The translations under genes were made by a program, and so were the position numbers. Source: a virus. From it: 51,872 nucleotides of DNA. The stretch is from the IMG/VR virus record IMGVR_UViG_3300028653_000409, positions 1 to 51,872 of that record. One strand, 5' to 3'. The notes beneath the pieces were generated by a model. That model saw nothing but the letters and a program-made list of their open reading frames with translations. It was not told where the DNA came from and ran no database searches. Position 1 is the first letter of the stretch, and each line of letters begins with the position of its first letter. Below, in pieces: positions 1-7,661 of this stretch.

Positions 1-27
1 GTTCGGGAGCCCCACCCCCATAGATTT
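1..27. other. left genome end, candidate cos region
   Basis: Non-coding stretch between the stop of the HNH gene and the left end of the window. Together with 51802-51872 it would form the cos region once the ends are joined, because HNH and terS genes conventionally flank cos. The stretch is rich in C runs on this strand. The exact nick sites and overhang cannot be read from sequence alone. Confidence 0.45.
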
Positions 28-393
28 TCAGATACCCCCCCCTGTCTCGTGGTATCGAGCAGCGCGCCTGGCGGCGGTGACGCGGGAGTGTGAGGAACCG
101 CATCGACCCATGATGTTAGACTTGACCAAGGCAAGATGGGGGGCGTCTCGCCGTTCCTTCAAATGGTCGAAGAAGATGCGGGTCAACCTAGTATGGAACG
201 CTCGGCAGTCCGGATCCTCACAGCAGTGGCCTTTGGTGGCCAGTAGGTACGGCCAACGCTCAGCCTTGATCTCTTCGCAGAGCGCTCGCCATCCGGGCGA
301 TGTGTAGAAGCTTTCAACCTTCTTGTCGGGAACCTTGACCTTGATAGCCGACGACGGCTTGAGCTTCTGTCCAATTGTCCGAAGCTTGCGCAT
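28..393 (-). CDS. HNH endonuclease beside cos/terminase
   Basis: Small 121-aa HNH nuclease. Residues C58 and C63, the FFDH motif ending at H77, N93, and C98/H102 match the beta-beta-alpha-metal fold. The last metal pair reads C-G-S-S-H, where C-x2-C-H is more usual, so one cysteine is missing. Family knowledge: in HK97-like phages an HNH protein encoded next to cos assists terminase cleavage. It is the first gene after two terminators (413-556) and reads toward position 1, so on a circular map terS follows. The start at 393 has only a weak AGGG ribosome site. Functional assignment is good; direct partnership with the terminase is inferred. Confidence 0.85.
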   Translation of the reverse strand: MRKLRTIGQKLKPSSAIKVKVPDKKVESFYTSPGWRALCEEIKAERWPYLLATKGHCCEDPDCRAFHTRLTRIFFDHLKERRDAPHLALVKSNIMGRCGSSHSRVTAARRAARYHETGGGI

Positions 394-519
394 CTACCCT
401 ATGAACGAAAGAAGGCGGCGCCGTTGCCAGCGCCGCCTAAGTGTCAGTTGTTGGAAGACGTCAAGACGACGACACGCCGGGGTTGAGAGGAGGGAGAATG
501 ACGAGCCGTCTACCCTATG
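393..519 (-). repeat. direct repeat of an 11-bp motif downstream of two terminators
   Basis: The 11-mer TCTACCCTATG (plus strand) occurs exactly at 393-403 and 509-519. Each copy sits just after a hairpin and its T-rich tail when read on the minus strand. A shorter match (TACCCTAT) lies at 9952-9959, upstream of the early genes. The role is unknown; candidates are a loading site for the NusG-like protein or part of a promoter. Confidence 0.45.
413..438 (-). terminator. rho-independent terminator ahead of the HNH/late genes
   Basis: On the minus strand an 8-bp stem (AGGCGGCG/CGCCGCCT, 10-nt loop) is followed by TCTTTCGTTC. It lies between the NusG-like gene and the HNH gene, where readthrough would be needed for polymerase to enter the late genes. 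The tail runs into CATAGGGTAGA, an 11-bp motif repeated at 509-519. Confidence 0.6.
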
Positions 520-532
520 TCATTGAAAACGA

Positions 533-556
533 AAGCCCGGCACGATGGCCGGGCTT
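533..556 (-). terminator. rho-independent terminator after the NusG-like gene
   Basis: A 9-bp stem (AAGCCCGGC/GCCGGGCTT, 6-nt loop) is followed on the minus strand by TCGTTTTC. It ends the early minus-strand operon 36 bases after the NusG-like stop codon. The hairpin and the following CAATGAC closely match the terminator at 22409-22442, so this looks like a dispersed terminator cassette. Confidence 0.75.
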
Positions 557-591
557 GTCATTGCAGCAGCACTTCCACCGACTCGGTCGGC

Positions 592-1302
592 TCATCCGGC
601 CATCTGGGAGACTGGGCTTGACGCCGCGCTCGACCTGAGGCCCAACGCCGCATGCAATAGACTGATTCGGTCCTCGGTGGGAAGATCTTCGATTCCACGC
701 CAGTATGACTTTGTGGAAATCGTCATATCGATCGGTTCTATATCTAGTTGTTTTGCAAAGAAATTAGGTGTCTTTTTTCCCTTCTTTTTCCACTTCTTTC
801 GCTTCGAGCGCTTCGGAGCTGGCTTACGCGCCCGCTCATCAGCATTGACCACTTCCTGGACGGCTGCCCTGACTTCCTCGTCGTTCTGCGCCTCGACTGC
901 CTCGATTTTACAGATGTCACTGTCGGCAACGACGATCAGTATGCCGGCCTCGTTATGCAGAAGACGTTTGACGCCGGGCACAGCCAAGATGCGGCGCTGC
1001 TGGTAATCGAGGCCCCATCCGAACACGAACACATATCCTGGGAACATCTTCTGAGCATATGGCCGCCGGTAACCACGCGAGACAACCGTGCGTTTGATGA
1101 TCGGCAGATAAACCCCGAATTGTCGTTCTGCCAAATGATCGACAACCTTGTTTTCCTGGTTCGGCGCCGTCACCACGACGTGCCACTTTCCGATGCAGTC
1201 GGGAAGCAAATCGGCGTCGCGCTTCCCAAGCTTCGCCTCGATATCGGCCTGGATTTCCAACGCACGACGCTCGATCTCTCTGCGAAGCTCGGTCGACAAC
1301 AT
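592..1302 (-). CDS. NusG-family (NGN-domain) transcription factor, candidate late antiterminator
   Basis: A 236-aa protein with a NusG N-terminal domain at residues 38-140: it opens KWHVVVTAPNQE and carries the hallmark strings FPGYVFVF (87-94) and VPGVKRLL (108-115). NusG/RfaH proteins bind the RNA polymerase clamp and change termination. The usual KOW domain motif is not visible. Instead there is a lysine/arginine-rich linker (about 159-178) and a short C-terminal segment. It is the last gene of the early minus operon, directly before two terminators and the HNH/terminase genes, the position lambda Q holds. A role in late antitermination is inferred from that placement. Confidence 0.8.
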   Translation of the reverse strand: MLSTELRREIERRALEIQADIEAKLGKRDADLLPDCIGKWHVVVTAPNQENKVVDHLAERQFGVYLPIIKRTVVSRGYRRPYAQKMFPGYVFVFGWGLDYQQRRILAVPGVKRLLHNEAGILIVVADSDICKIEAVEAQNDEEVRAAVQEVVNADERARKPAPKRSKRKKWKKKGKKTPNFFAKQLDIEPIDMTISTKSYWRGIEDLPTEDRISLLHAALGLRSSAASSPVSQMAG

Positions 1303-1347
1303 TGGTTCCGCCTCCTGTTTATTTCACTCACATTTCCACACGCACTT

Positions 1348-2484
1348 TCACTCGGCTGCCTGCTGATCGGGTGGGCCTGTGGTGTCGGCGCGTTCGGTCT
1401 TCGGTGGCGGAAAGCCGGTCTCAGTCCTTGGGACGCTCAACGTCCGCCGCGGCTTGCCTTCAACAACGATGCTCCGAGTGCCAATATTAGAGTTCGGTAC
1501 TTCCTGTAATCGGCGAAGCCAAGCCGGGAAACGCCCGTCACCCGCGCCCTCGACGACCAGATCCCAATTTCGGACGTCGGGGTCGAGACCGTAGCCAACT
1601 GGCGGCAGCGCCGCCGGCATAGACGCAATCCGTTTTCCATTTTCGATCCGAATGCGAAATCGCGGAATTCCGCCATGGCCACAGATCCGATGAAATACAT
1701 CCCAAGCGGCCCAGTCGCCGGTGTCATCTTCGACATCAAAGCGTTGTGCAGAGGCCGGTGTAGGTGCCACTTCCGGCTTTTTGAGCAGCGTCCAGCGCCT
1801 CTGCGCGATGTAGTTCCAAAGGGCTGGAACTGTCCCACGTTTCAGGCGTCGCAACTCTTCAAGGAAAGCCGGAGCGCCATCGACGGCTGGCTGAAACTGA
1901 TCGTCGGGAAGTGCATTCCATTCACGGTCGATCCGATCCTGATCGTCCAATGCCGACGTTGGCCATAGCGCTTTGAGCTTTGCGAGAAGCGTGCTTCGTC
2001 GATCGCGCGCGCGCATCTCTCTCTCTGAACCTTCTTGAGGGGAAGGTTCATGGTGCCCATGCATACGTGGGCACGGGGGTGCCCGTTCTGGCTGGGCACC
2101 AGGGTGCCCATCAGCGGGCACCTGTTCCACCTCTTCATCGTCCTCTTCGTCGGCCTTTGAGAGGTCAATAATGGCATCATTGTCGAGACATACGCGATAC
2201 GCATAGATCGACGACGGCTGTTTTGTTGCATCGGGCTCGACGCCGTCACGGCCAAGCAGCCGCTTTTCTAACCATCCCGCGTCGACAAGCCGCTCGATCG
2301 AGCGCTGTACCGTTGCCCGCCCGCAGCGCAGTTCGCGCGCCATGCGCACCTGCGAGCGCCGGCACCAGCCGTTCTGCTTCGTGTGCCGGCCAAGGAGACA
2401 CAGCACCTGCAGATCACGCGGCTCCAAGAGCTGATCGATTATCGCGCCCGCCGGAATGATCGAATATCTGTAGTCGGCTGTCAT
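1348..2484 (-). CDS. winged-helix DNA-binding protein, probable replication initiator
   Basis: A 378-aa protein. Residues about 15-75 form a winged helix-turn-helix: LCLLGRH, a recognition region RRSQVRMARELRCGRATVQR, then LVDAGWLEK. A charged linker of about 65 residues (acidic, then His/Pro-rich) follows, and then a C-terminal domain rich in Trp and Leu. This plan (HTH, acidic linker, second domain) is common in phage replication proteins of the lambda O/DnaD type. It overlaps the upstream HNH gene by 4 bases. Replication is inferred from architecture and from lack of another candidate; a transcription factor is possible. Confidence 0.55.
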   Translation of the reverse strand: MTADYRYSIIPAGAIIDQLLEPRDLQVLCLLGRHTKQNGWCRRSQVRMARELRCGRATVQRSIERLVDAGWLEKRLLGRDGVEPDATKQPSSIYAYRVCLDNDAIIDLSKADEEDDEEVEQVPADGHPGAQPERAPPCPRMHGHHEPSPQEGSEREMRARDRRSTLLAKLKALWPTSALDDQDRIDREWNALPDDQFQPAVDGAPAFLEELRRLKRGTVPALWNYIAQRRWTLLKKPEVAPTPASAQRFDVEDDTGDWAAWDVFHRICGHGGIPRFRIRIENGKRIASMPAALPPVGYGLDPDVRNWDLVVEGAGDGRFPAWLRRLQEVPNSNIGTRSIVVEGKPRRTLSVPRTETGFPPPKTERADTTGPPDQQAAE

Positions 2485-2909
2485 GACCGACCGTTTCCGC
2501 GCCGGAATGCCCGCCTGGCGGCCGGGTAGTTGTGCAGAAATAGTGTTCGCATGAAGCTGCTGCTGTAGCAGCAGAGCCAGTCGCGAGCGCGCTCGGCCGG
2601 ATCACACGCAAACCGAAATCGCAAATTCAAACCGCGTAATGCCCGCCAAAACCGAAATTCATCCAGCGTAAATGCCGCTTTCGACGAATTGCACGCATGA
2701 CACGTCGGGAGCCCGTTATCCCGCATAGTGGCGCCGCCGCGCATCAGTGGCGTCGAATGATCGACAATCATGAGCGTGTTCCTCCGCCGCGGGATCAGCC
2801 AATCGCGTGCAAATGGCTTTCCGTCTAATTGAAGAGGCTGGCCGCAAAAGTAGCATCGGCCTCTCGTGCTTTGATGAATGGCGCGTCGATCTCTAAAACC
2901 GAATATCAT
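2481..2909 (-). CDS. HNH endonuclease (early operon)
   Basis: A 142-aa HNH protein. It has a CYFCGQ metal pair near the N-terminus, the core VDHSTPLMRGG with the catalytic DH, and a second pair, CHACNSSK. The start at 2909 was chosen because its ATG overlaps the TGA of the upstream gene (ATGA) and GAAGGA lies five bases before it; a longer start at 2936 would run into that gene. It is unrelated in detail to the HNH protein at 28-393. The role is unknown; it may be a homing-type nuclease or a replication nuclease. Confidence 0.75.
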   Translation of the reverse strand: MIFGFRDRRAIHQSTRGRCYFCGQPLQLDGKPFARDWLIPRRRNTLMIVDHSTPLMRGGATMRDNGLPTCHACNSSKAAFTLDEFRFWRALRGLNLRFRFACDPAERARDWLCCYSSSFMRTLFLHNYPAARRAFRRGNGRS

Positions 2910-3178
2910 GGCATTCCTTCGGGAAGGCCCAGGCATGGCGGTGTAAAATTGGAAATTGGCAGCATCGAGCCATCAGGCTTCACCCATGTCCGATAGATGT
3001 CGGCGGGGTTTCCTGTCGGTGGAATGAAGGTCGTGAGCACCAAGCCGCAATGCTGGCAGGTTCGGATATGTTCTTCGTTTCCCGAGACGGACTCGCATGC
3101 CAACACGACGCGTTTGTTATCTTCAGGCCAGCGATGTTTGCGGGCCGGCGCTTCGAGGATATCGGCGGTGTCGGTCAT
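2906..3178 (-). CDS. small protein with one CxxC knuckle
   Basis: A 90-aa product not recognised as a named family. The middle holds the metal-binding-like pair CQHCG, followed by VLTTFIPPTG. Start 3178 is an ATGA overlap with the methylase stop, and its stop overlaps the HNH gene start, so it is translationally coupled on both sides. With only one CxxC visible, any zinc site would need other ligands or a dimer. Confidence 0.6.
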   Translation of the reverse strand: MTDTADILEAPARKHRWPEDNKRVVLACESVSGNEEHIRTCQHCGLVLTTFIPPTGNPADIYRTWVKPDGSMLPISNFTPPCLGLPEGMP

Positions 3179-3696
3179 GCCGCCCGCCTGAATTGCCAGC
3201 GATCGACAAGGGCGCCCGACAGGCCGCACGTTTGCAGCCGTTGCGCCTCATCATCACCGAAAGCAGCGAGCACCACAGGCGCACCGGAATTCGCAGGAAG
3301 GCCTTTGGCTGTGCACGCAAGGCCGCCGTCCGTGCGGTTGAAGATCACTCGCTTTGACAGAAACAGGATCGCGCTGGCGTTCTCCCAGACCGGTCGGAAC
3401 CATTCCGTTTCGGTGCGGGCGTGTACAAGCAAAACACCCAAATCGTGCGCGGCCAACTTCTCTACCCAGGCTTTGACTTGGTATCGATGAAAGGGCGGAT
3501 TGACGAAGCATCGGCCGCGCCACTGTTGCGACAGACCGTCATCTTCGACGGTGTAATTGACCCGCGCGCAATCCCATGGCCTGACCGTCGCTGCGCAAGG
3601 GTCGGTATCGAAAGATCCGAGCGCATCCAAAATCCATCGCGGTGTGATGTGCACCTGCGACTTGCCGATCGAGTTCTGGTGCGAGCCAAGCGTCAC
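3175..3696 (-). CDS. phage Dam-type DNA N6-adenine methyltransferase
   Basis: A 173-aa protein matching the compact phage Dam family (PF05869 type): HITPRWILDALGSFDTDPCAA gives the SAM-side DP signature, and FVNPPF (residues 65-69) is the catalytic NPPF motif. The GTG start at 3696 overlaps the upstream stop as GTGA and follows a GGGGGG tract; a start at 3861 would overlap the HD gene by 169 bases. It probably methylates adenine in phage DNA, protecting it from restriction. It is the first of two adenine methylases in this operon. Confidence 0.8.
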   Translation of the reverse strand: MTLGSHQNSIGKSQVHITPRWILDALGSFDTDPCAATVRPWDCARVNYTVEDDGLSQQWRGRCFVNPPFHRYQVKAWVEKLAAHDLGVLLVHARTETEWFRPVWENASAILFLSKRVIFNRTDGGLACTAKGLPANSGAPVVLAAFGDDEAQRLQTCGLSGALVDRWQFRRAA

Positions 3697-4331
3697 GCGA
3701 TCGACCCCCCAAGTGCCGGCAGGAGCTGCGATGCACAGAACAGCCAAGTTCGTTTTGCTTTTTGCCAATCCCAAGGCTCGTCGATCCGTTTGGAAATCGG
3801 TTCCACGTGTTGATACGGCGCCCAATCTGGATGATTGAATCCAGTCATCAGATCGCGCCATTCCGTCACGAACATGCGCAAATCCCAGAGCTTAATGCGG
3901 GATCGCATGTCGGCACCGATGGGCCACGGCAGCCCGGCGGCGGCGTGGATCGCTTCGTCGTGTCGCGCTTCGAGTGACGAAAACGCCTCCATGATCACGC
4001 TGGCGAGCGTCCCGAATTGTTCCTCGGCGATCGTCGCGAGAGCGCGTTTCTTCGGCGTCGTGTCGTCTTTGATGACGGATTCGTGGTTGTCGTGCAGGAG
4101 GAAGTAGGCGGCGAGCAAACGATCAGCGCCATTCGCCTGCAAGATCGCTTCGGCTCCGCGCGCGGCATGTTCGGCGACGCTGTATTCGATGCCCGGCGTC
4201 GCGCCGTTGTATCGTTTCTCTTTGGCGAGGTGTTCTGCCTGCCAATCAAAATCGGCATAGTCCGCCGGCGTCGGGGCGAGGAGATCGATGCCCTTGCCAT
4301 TGGCGAGTGTGAGGATGGTGCGGGCGCTCAT
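3693..4331 (-). CDS. HD-domain phosphohydrolase (YfbR-like nucleotidase)
   Basis: A 212-aa HD protein with YSVAEH (H55), LLHDNHE (H80, D81) and a further acidic ligand near D89-D90. This is the H...HD...D pattern of phage HD hydrolases related to 5'-deoxynucleotidases. It probably acts on nucleotides during infection, for example shifting dNTP pools, though the substrate is not proven. It sits between a tiny membrane protein gene and the Dam gene, close to the two methyltransferases. GAGG precedes the ATG at 4331. Confidence 0.75.
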   Translation of the reverse strand: MSARTILTLANGKGIDLLAPTPADYADFDWQAEHLAKEKRYNGATPGIEYSVAEHAARGAEAILQANGADRLLAAYFLLHDNHESVIKDDTTPKKRALATIAEEQFGTLASVIMEAFSSLEARHDEAIHAAAGLPWPIGADMRSRIKLWDLRMFVTEWRDLMTGFNHPDWAPYQHVEPISKRIDEPWDWQKAKRTWLFCASQLLPALGGSIA

Positions 4332-4343
4332 GCTTTTCGAACC

Positions 4344-4478
4344 TCAATAGGTGACCGATGCGGTAAGCGCCGCGGCGGCTGCCCAATAAATCGTGTGACG
4401 CAGATCACCATGGGTCGCGTAAACGACGGCGGAGAGAATCGACAGCGCGACCATGATGCTGGGGAAGATCAGCGTCAT
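4344..4478 (-). CDS. 44-aa membrane protein
   Basis: A short coding region of 44 residues beginning MTLIFPSIMVALSILSAVVY, with a clear membrane segment and a second alanine-rich hydrophobic stretch (WAAAAALTASV). Its ATG overlaps the TGA of the upstream gene, and its stop lies 12 bases before the HD gene start, so it fits the coupled early operon. No family recognised. It could be a small host-envelope effector. Confidence 0.6.
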   Translation of the reverse strand: MTLIFPSIMVALSILSAVVYATHGDLRHTIYWAAAAALTASVTY

Positions 4479-4789
4479 TCCGACGCGTCCTTGTATTCTT
4501 CAGAGAGGAGATCAGCGAGCCGGTAGCCGTACCAAGAGTGACTATCGACATCGAAACCAATGTCGGCGACGGCATCGCGAATGCGCTCGACGAGCTGATT
4601 GGGCGAATGCTTGATATTCCAGCCAACGGAATCGGAAATCGCGCGCCCTCGGACGTACATCTTCGGGTCGCTTTTCCATTGAGCAAAAAGAAGATCGAAC
4701 GGGGGACGTAGACCATCGGATAAATGCGCTTGCGCGCGGCCGCGGGCGATAGTGCCAACGTCTTTTGCCCAAATGATCGAAGAAATCAC
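4475..4789 (-). CDS. hypothetical early protein
   Basis: A 104-aa soluble-looking protein with a GTG start at 4789 that overlaps the MT-A70 stop (GTGA). It contains WAKDVGTIARGRAQ and an aromatic DSHSWYGYRLADLL near the end. No known family is recognised. Its place directly after the MT-A70 methylase and its coupled start support a real gene. Confidence 0.6.
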   Translation of the reverse strand: MISSIIWAKDVGTIARGRAQAHLSDGLRPPFDLLFAQWKSDPKMYVRGRAISDSVGWNIKHSPNQLVERIRDAVADIGFDVDSHSWYGYRLADLLSEEYKDASE

Positions 4790-5988
4790 GTTATCTGCCC
4801 CCGATAGTCGTCAGAGGAGCCAGCACGCAGAAACGATGGAACATCTTCGATAAGAATGTCAGCCGGCGGCGTCACGGCTGCTACCGTATGAACCGCCGCC
4901 GGCTGTTCCGACGTGACGCTGGAGGACGCGACGTCGGTTTCGATGATTTCTCCGGTTTGGGGATCTGTGGGTGAGCCGTCATCGGCTTCGTTGCCCCATG
5001 CATCCCATCCGGGCCTGGCCGGGCCACGGCGATTGAGTTCGATCTTGGGCATGTTCGGGAAATGCCGCTCGATCATCTCCTGCACGCATTCGGGCTTTGC
5101 CGAATGCCGCCCGACCGGCGCATCGAAAACGCTGGGCTCTTGCGTGCCCATGGCCGGCGCTGGCGGGTTGCCTTTGGTGCCGACAAGAATCAATTCGTGC
5201 AGGTTGCGGAACCAGTAGCCGGTGCCGATCCTGTCCTTGCGCCACACCTGATGCGATTTGTAATCGAAGCCCCAGGCCTGCATGACCTTGAGTGCATCAG
5301 GCAGCATTGGCGACGTCGCCCACAGGTAGAGCACGCAATCGTCGGCCGCGATGTCGCCGACCGGCCGCGCGCAAATCGCGTCCGTGCTCGACGTCGGATA
5401 GTGGTTGTCGGCCGCGCGATCCATGCCGGTGTCGCGGCTGTAGACCTCAAAACGCCATTCGGGATCGGCGAGGATGATGCCGTAGCGCTTCTTGGGAAAA
5501 GCCTGCTGAATGCCGCCGAGCACCATTTCGCGCCGTGCCCGACGTTCCTTCTTGTCATCCTCTTTCAGAAGATCAAGCGACACGCGGACGCGGCCCGCCG
5601 CTATATCCCGGCGCATATTGGCGATCATCCGTTCGAAGGCCTGTTCGGCGATGCCGCCGACCTTTTGCGCTCGCGATGACAGTTTTTTGTCGATCCCGAG
5701 CTCCGCTAAGGTCACGGTCGAAACCGGTTCCTCGTCCGAACCGGTTTTTGCCGGTCTTCCGCCACGGCTCAAACGGCCTTCGGCCTTCAATTGCGCCTCG
5801 ATCTGTCCAAGGCGACGTTCCGCGCGAAGCCGGATCTCGGCAGCGTCGATTTCGAGAGAAACGTCATTCGCCATTCGGCCGTAGACCCGCATGGCTTCCG
5901 CCTTATCGATGATGTCCTTGACCTCGTCGACGCGCTTGCACTCCGCAAGAGCTGATCGCGCGGCCTCATATCGAATGAGCGCTGTCAC
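4786..5988 (-). CDS. MT-A70-family N6-adenine methyltransferase
   Basis: A 400-aa protein. Residues 1-160 are a helical, charged N-terminal region with a GGRPAKTGS segment. The MT-A70 catalytic domain follows: ILADPEWRFEVYS (D175-W178, where E replaces the second proline of the usual DPPW), LYLWATSPMLPDALKVMQAWGF, and a C-terminal HSAKP/RRGPARPGWDAWGNE block. MT-A70 enzymes methylate adenine N6; phage members usually modify DNA. The final 60 residues are low complexity. It is the second adenine methylase of the operon. Confidence 0.85.
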   Translation of the reverse strand: MTALIRYEAARSALAECKRVDEVKDIIDKAEAMRVYGRMANDVSLEIDAAEIRLRAERRLGQIEAQLKAEGRLSRGGRPAKTGSDEEPVSTVTLAELGIDKKLSSRAQKVGGIAEQAFERMIANMRRDIAAGRVRVSLDLLKEDDKKERRARREMVLGGIQQAFPKKRYGIILADPEWRFEVYSRDTGMDRAADNHYPTSSTDAICARPVGDIAADDCVLYLWATSPMLPDALKVMQAWGFDYKSHQVWRKDRIGTGYWFRNLHELILVGTKGNPPAPAMGTQEPSVFDAPVGRHSAKPECVQEMIERHFPNMPKIELNRRGPARPGWDAWGNEADDGSPTDPQTGEIIETDVASSSVTSEQPAAVHTVAAVTPPADILIEDVPSFLRAGSSDDYRGQIT

Positions 5989-5989
5989 G

Positions 5990-6187
5990 TCAGATCAACC
6001 CCTTCTGACACTCTGAGCACGTGTGCCGATATTCTTGGGTGATGGGATCGCGGTTGGGTTTCCAATGCGCTCGGCGAAGTGCATTGCGCGCTGATTCCCA
6101 ATTGGAAGTGTAGGTTTCGATCATCTCGCGACAACCCTTCGTGTCGCATTGGAAGACGATGTCGCCATGGTCATAGGAGAGGCTCAT
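5990..6187 (-). CDS. small four-cysteine zinc-binding protein
   Basis: A 65-aa protein with cysteine pairs CDTKGC near the start and CSECQ at the end, consistent with one zinc site. Start 6187 is an ATGA overlap with the upstream stop; longer starts would run through that gene. It sits between the zinc-ribbon gene and the MT-A70 gene. No precise family recognised. It may be an adaptor or nucleic-acid-binding protein. Confidence 0.65.
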   Translation of the reverse strand: MSLSYDHGDIVFQCDTKGCREMIETYTSNWESARNALRRAHWKPNRDPITQEYRHTCSECQKGLI

Positions 6188-6372
6188 TCGATATGCCCTC
6201 CACTGATCGGGTCGATGGCGGGGGATGGATGCGGAATGAACACGACCGCTTGTCCAAGCTCGATCCATTCGAGCCCGCACGTCGTGCATTGCCATCCGGT
6301 TTGCACATGCTCGCGATCGAGAGTCTTGATGACCATCGCGGAGGTGCATTTTGGGCAGATGCGGTCGGTCAT
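6184..6372 (-). CDS. 62-aa zinc-ribbon protein
   Basis: A short two-pair zinc ribbon: CPKC at residues 6-9 and CTTCG at about 29-33, the classic rubredoxin-like knuckles, followed by an aromatic/hydrophobic tail. It is coupled to the upstream Gp37/Gp68 gene by an ATGA overlap and to the next gene in the same way. Function unknown. Confidence 0.65.
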   Translation of the reverse strand: MTDRICPKCTSAMVIKTLDREHVQTGWQCTTCGLEWIELGQAVVFIPHPSPAIDPISGGHIE

Positions 6373-7340
6373 GTCCGCACCTCGGGAAATTCTCGATGCG
6401 TCTCGCCGTCAAGTTCGGCGCCTGCCGCTTTCTTTCCGACACGAACCATGTTGACGGGGAACTGCTTCGGCTCCGATGCGTGCAGAATTATTTCGTTTTT
6501 GCTCTGTTGAACCTTCAAGAGTTGCGTGGATCCGCCGGCTGCATCAGGAGGCGTCAAGTAATAGCGCGGCTCCCAAGCACCCCACTGCTTAAAGAACAAC
6601 GGAACCTTGGCCAACTCACATTGGTCGCGAAGATCGCGCACCCATTGGGGATGCATGGGGCGGGCGCGCGGGCCGGATTCGCCGCCGCAGATCACCCAAT
6701 CGATCTTGAGTCGAGCACCAACGATGCCGTTGCCTTCAGGGTATTTCATCCAATCCACATCCGAACAGTCGATGTCGATTGGCCCCAGAAGTGGCTCGCA
6801 TGATACGAACCGCACGGCTGCGGGCGTCATTAATAGATCGGGAATACGCTCGTCAGCGCGTTTCTGGTCTTCGATTGAGACGCCGAACCAGACGTTCGGA
6901 AGAGGCCATGGAATATCGGGATCAGCGCGCGTAACCCATGCACGCATTCGCTCGGCGCGTTTCGTGAGCACCTGGAAAGTATGGTGCTTGGCGTAGCGCA
7001 TGACTTCGAAGACGCGCTCGATCCACTCGTCGGGAATAGATTCGTGGAACAGATCTCCCATCGAATTGACGAAGATGCGCCGCGGCTGCTTCCACGACAG
7101 TGGTTTAAGAAACAGCTTATCCGGCGCCAACGCGACCTTGCCGGTCCATACAGCACCAACTTTCGAGTCCTGTGTCGTGCCGATGTAATGTGATAGCGCG
7201 GAATTCTTGCGGCTGATGATCTCAAGCCTTCGCGCCATCTTCATCGCATAGCAATTTGTGCAGCCGGGCGAGACGACCGAGCACCCGACGATCGGATTCC
7301 ACGTCGCATCCGTCCATTCGATGCCGGTCTTGTCGCTCAT
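6369..7340 (-). CDS. phage Gp37/Gp68 (DUF5131) family protein
   Basis: A 323-aa protein opening TGIEWTDATWNPIVGCS. Cysteines C20, C27 and C30 (C-x6-C-x2-C in SPGCTNCYA) recall an iron-sulfur or radical-SAM-like cluster. Further conserved-looking blocks are NSMGDLFHESIPDEW, VFEVMRYAKHHTFQVLTKRAERM, and WVICGGESGPRARPM with its GGESGPxARP string. This family is frequent in phages and its biochemistry is not settled. The neighbouring adenine methylases suggest a nucleic-acid modification role, but this is inference. Confidence 0.8.
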   Translation of the reverse strand: MSDKTGIEWTDATWNPIVGCSVVSPGCTNCYAMKMARRLEIISRKNSALSHYIGTTQDSKVGAVWTGKVALAPDKLFLKPLSWKQPRRIFVNSMGDLFHESIPDEWIERVFEVMRYAKHHTFQVLTKRAERMRAWVTRADPDIPWPLPNVWFGVSIEDQKRADERIPDLLMTPAAVRFVSCEPLLGPIDIDCSDVDWMKYPEGNGIVGARLKIDWVICGGESGPRARPMHPQWVRDLRDQCELAKVPLFFKQWGAWEPRYYLTPPDAAGGSTQLLKVQQSKNEIILHASEPKQFPVNMVRVGKKAAGAELDGETHREFPEVRT

Positions 7341-7657
7341 GCCGCCGGCCTTCTGGCTGGGATGACATGATCTGCTGGTCTGGTCAGTCGGCGCACTTCG
7401 CGCGATAACCGCATGTTTTCGTGCGCGAGCAAAAGCGAAACGTCATCCATGTCGTGAATAACGACTTCGTTGTAGGCGGATTGCATCGCGTCGGGAGTGT
7501 CATCATTGCCGCAGACGAGGTGAACGAAACGGATCACCTTGCGGGCGATCCACCAAAGGGCAAAGAACGGCAACGCGACAACAGTGCATGCGCCGACGAC
7601 TGTCAGCGTCTGGATAATTGTTCCGGCCCATTGAGCGGAGACGATCACGTCGCCCAT
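7337..7657 (-). CDS. membrane-anchored early protein
   Basis: A 106-aa protein with one or two membrane segments (TVVGACTVVALPFFALWWI), followed by a soluble acidic region and a helical C-terminus with HENMRLSREVRRL. Start 7657 was chosen because the upstream gene stops at 7662 and an AGGCGG ribosome site precedes it. Longer starts would overlap the neighbour completely. No family recognised. Confidence 0.55.
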   Translation of the reverse strand: MGDVIVSAQWAGTIIQTLTVVGACTVVALPFFALWWIARKVIRFVHLVCGNDDTPDAMQSAYNEVVIHDMDDVSLLLAHENMRLSREVRRLTRPADHVIPARRPAA

Positions 7658-7661
7658 GGCG

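Noticed and set aside
441-464. Promoter TTGACG upstream of the HNH gene on the minus strand
   Set aside because: The -35 is reasonable but any -10 is weak and would put the transcript start inside the terminator hairpin; not strong enough to list.
748-1509. Plus-strand frame of 253 codons opposite the NusG-like gene
   Set aside because: The minus-strand frame has a clear NusG domain; the plus frame shows none and spans the start of the next gene.
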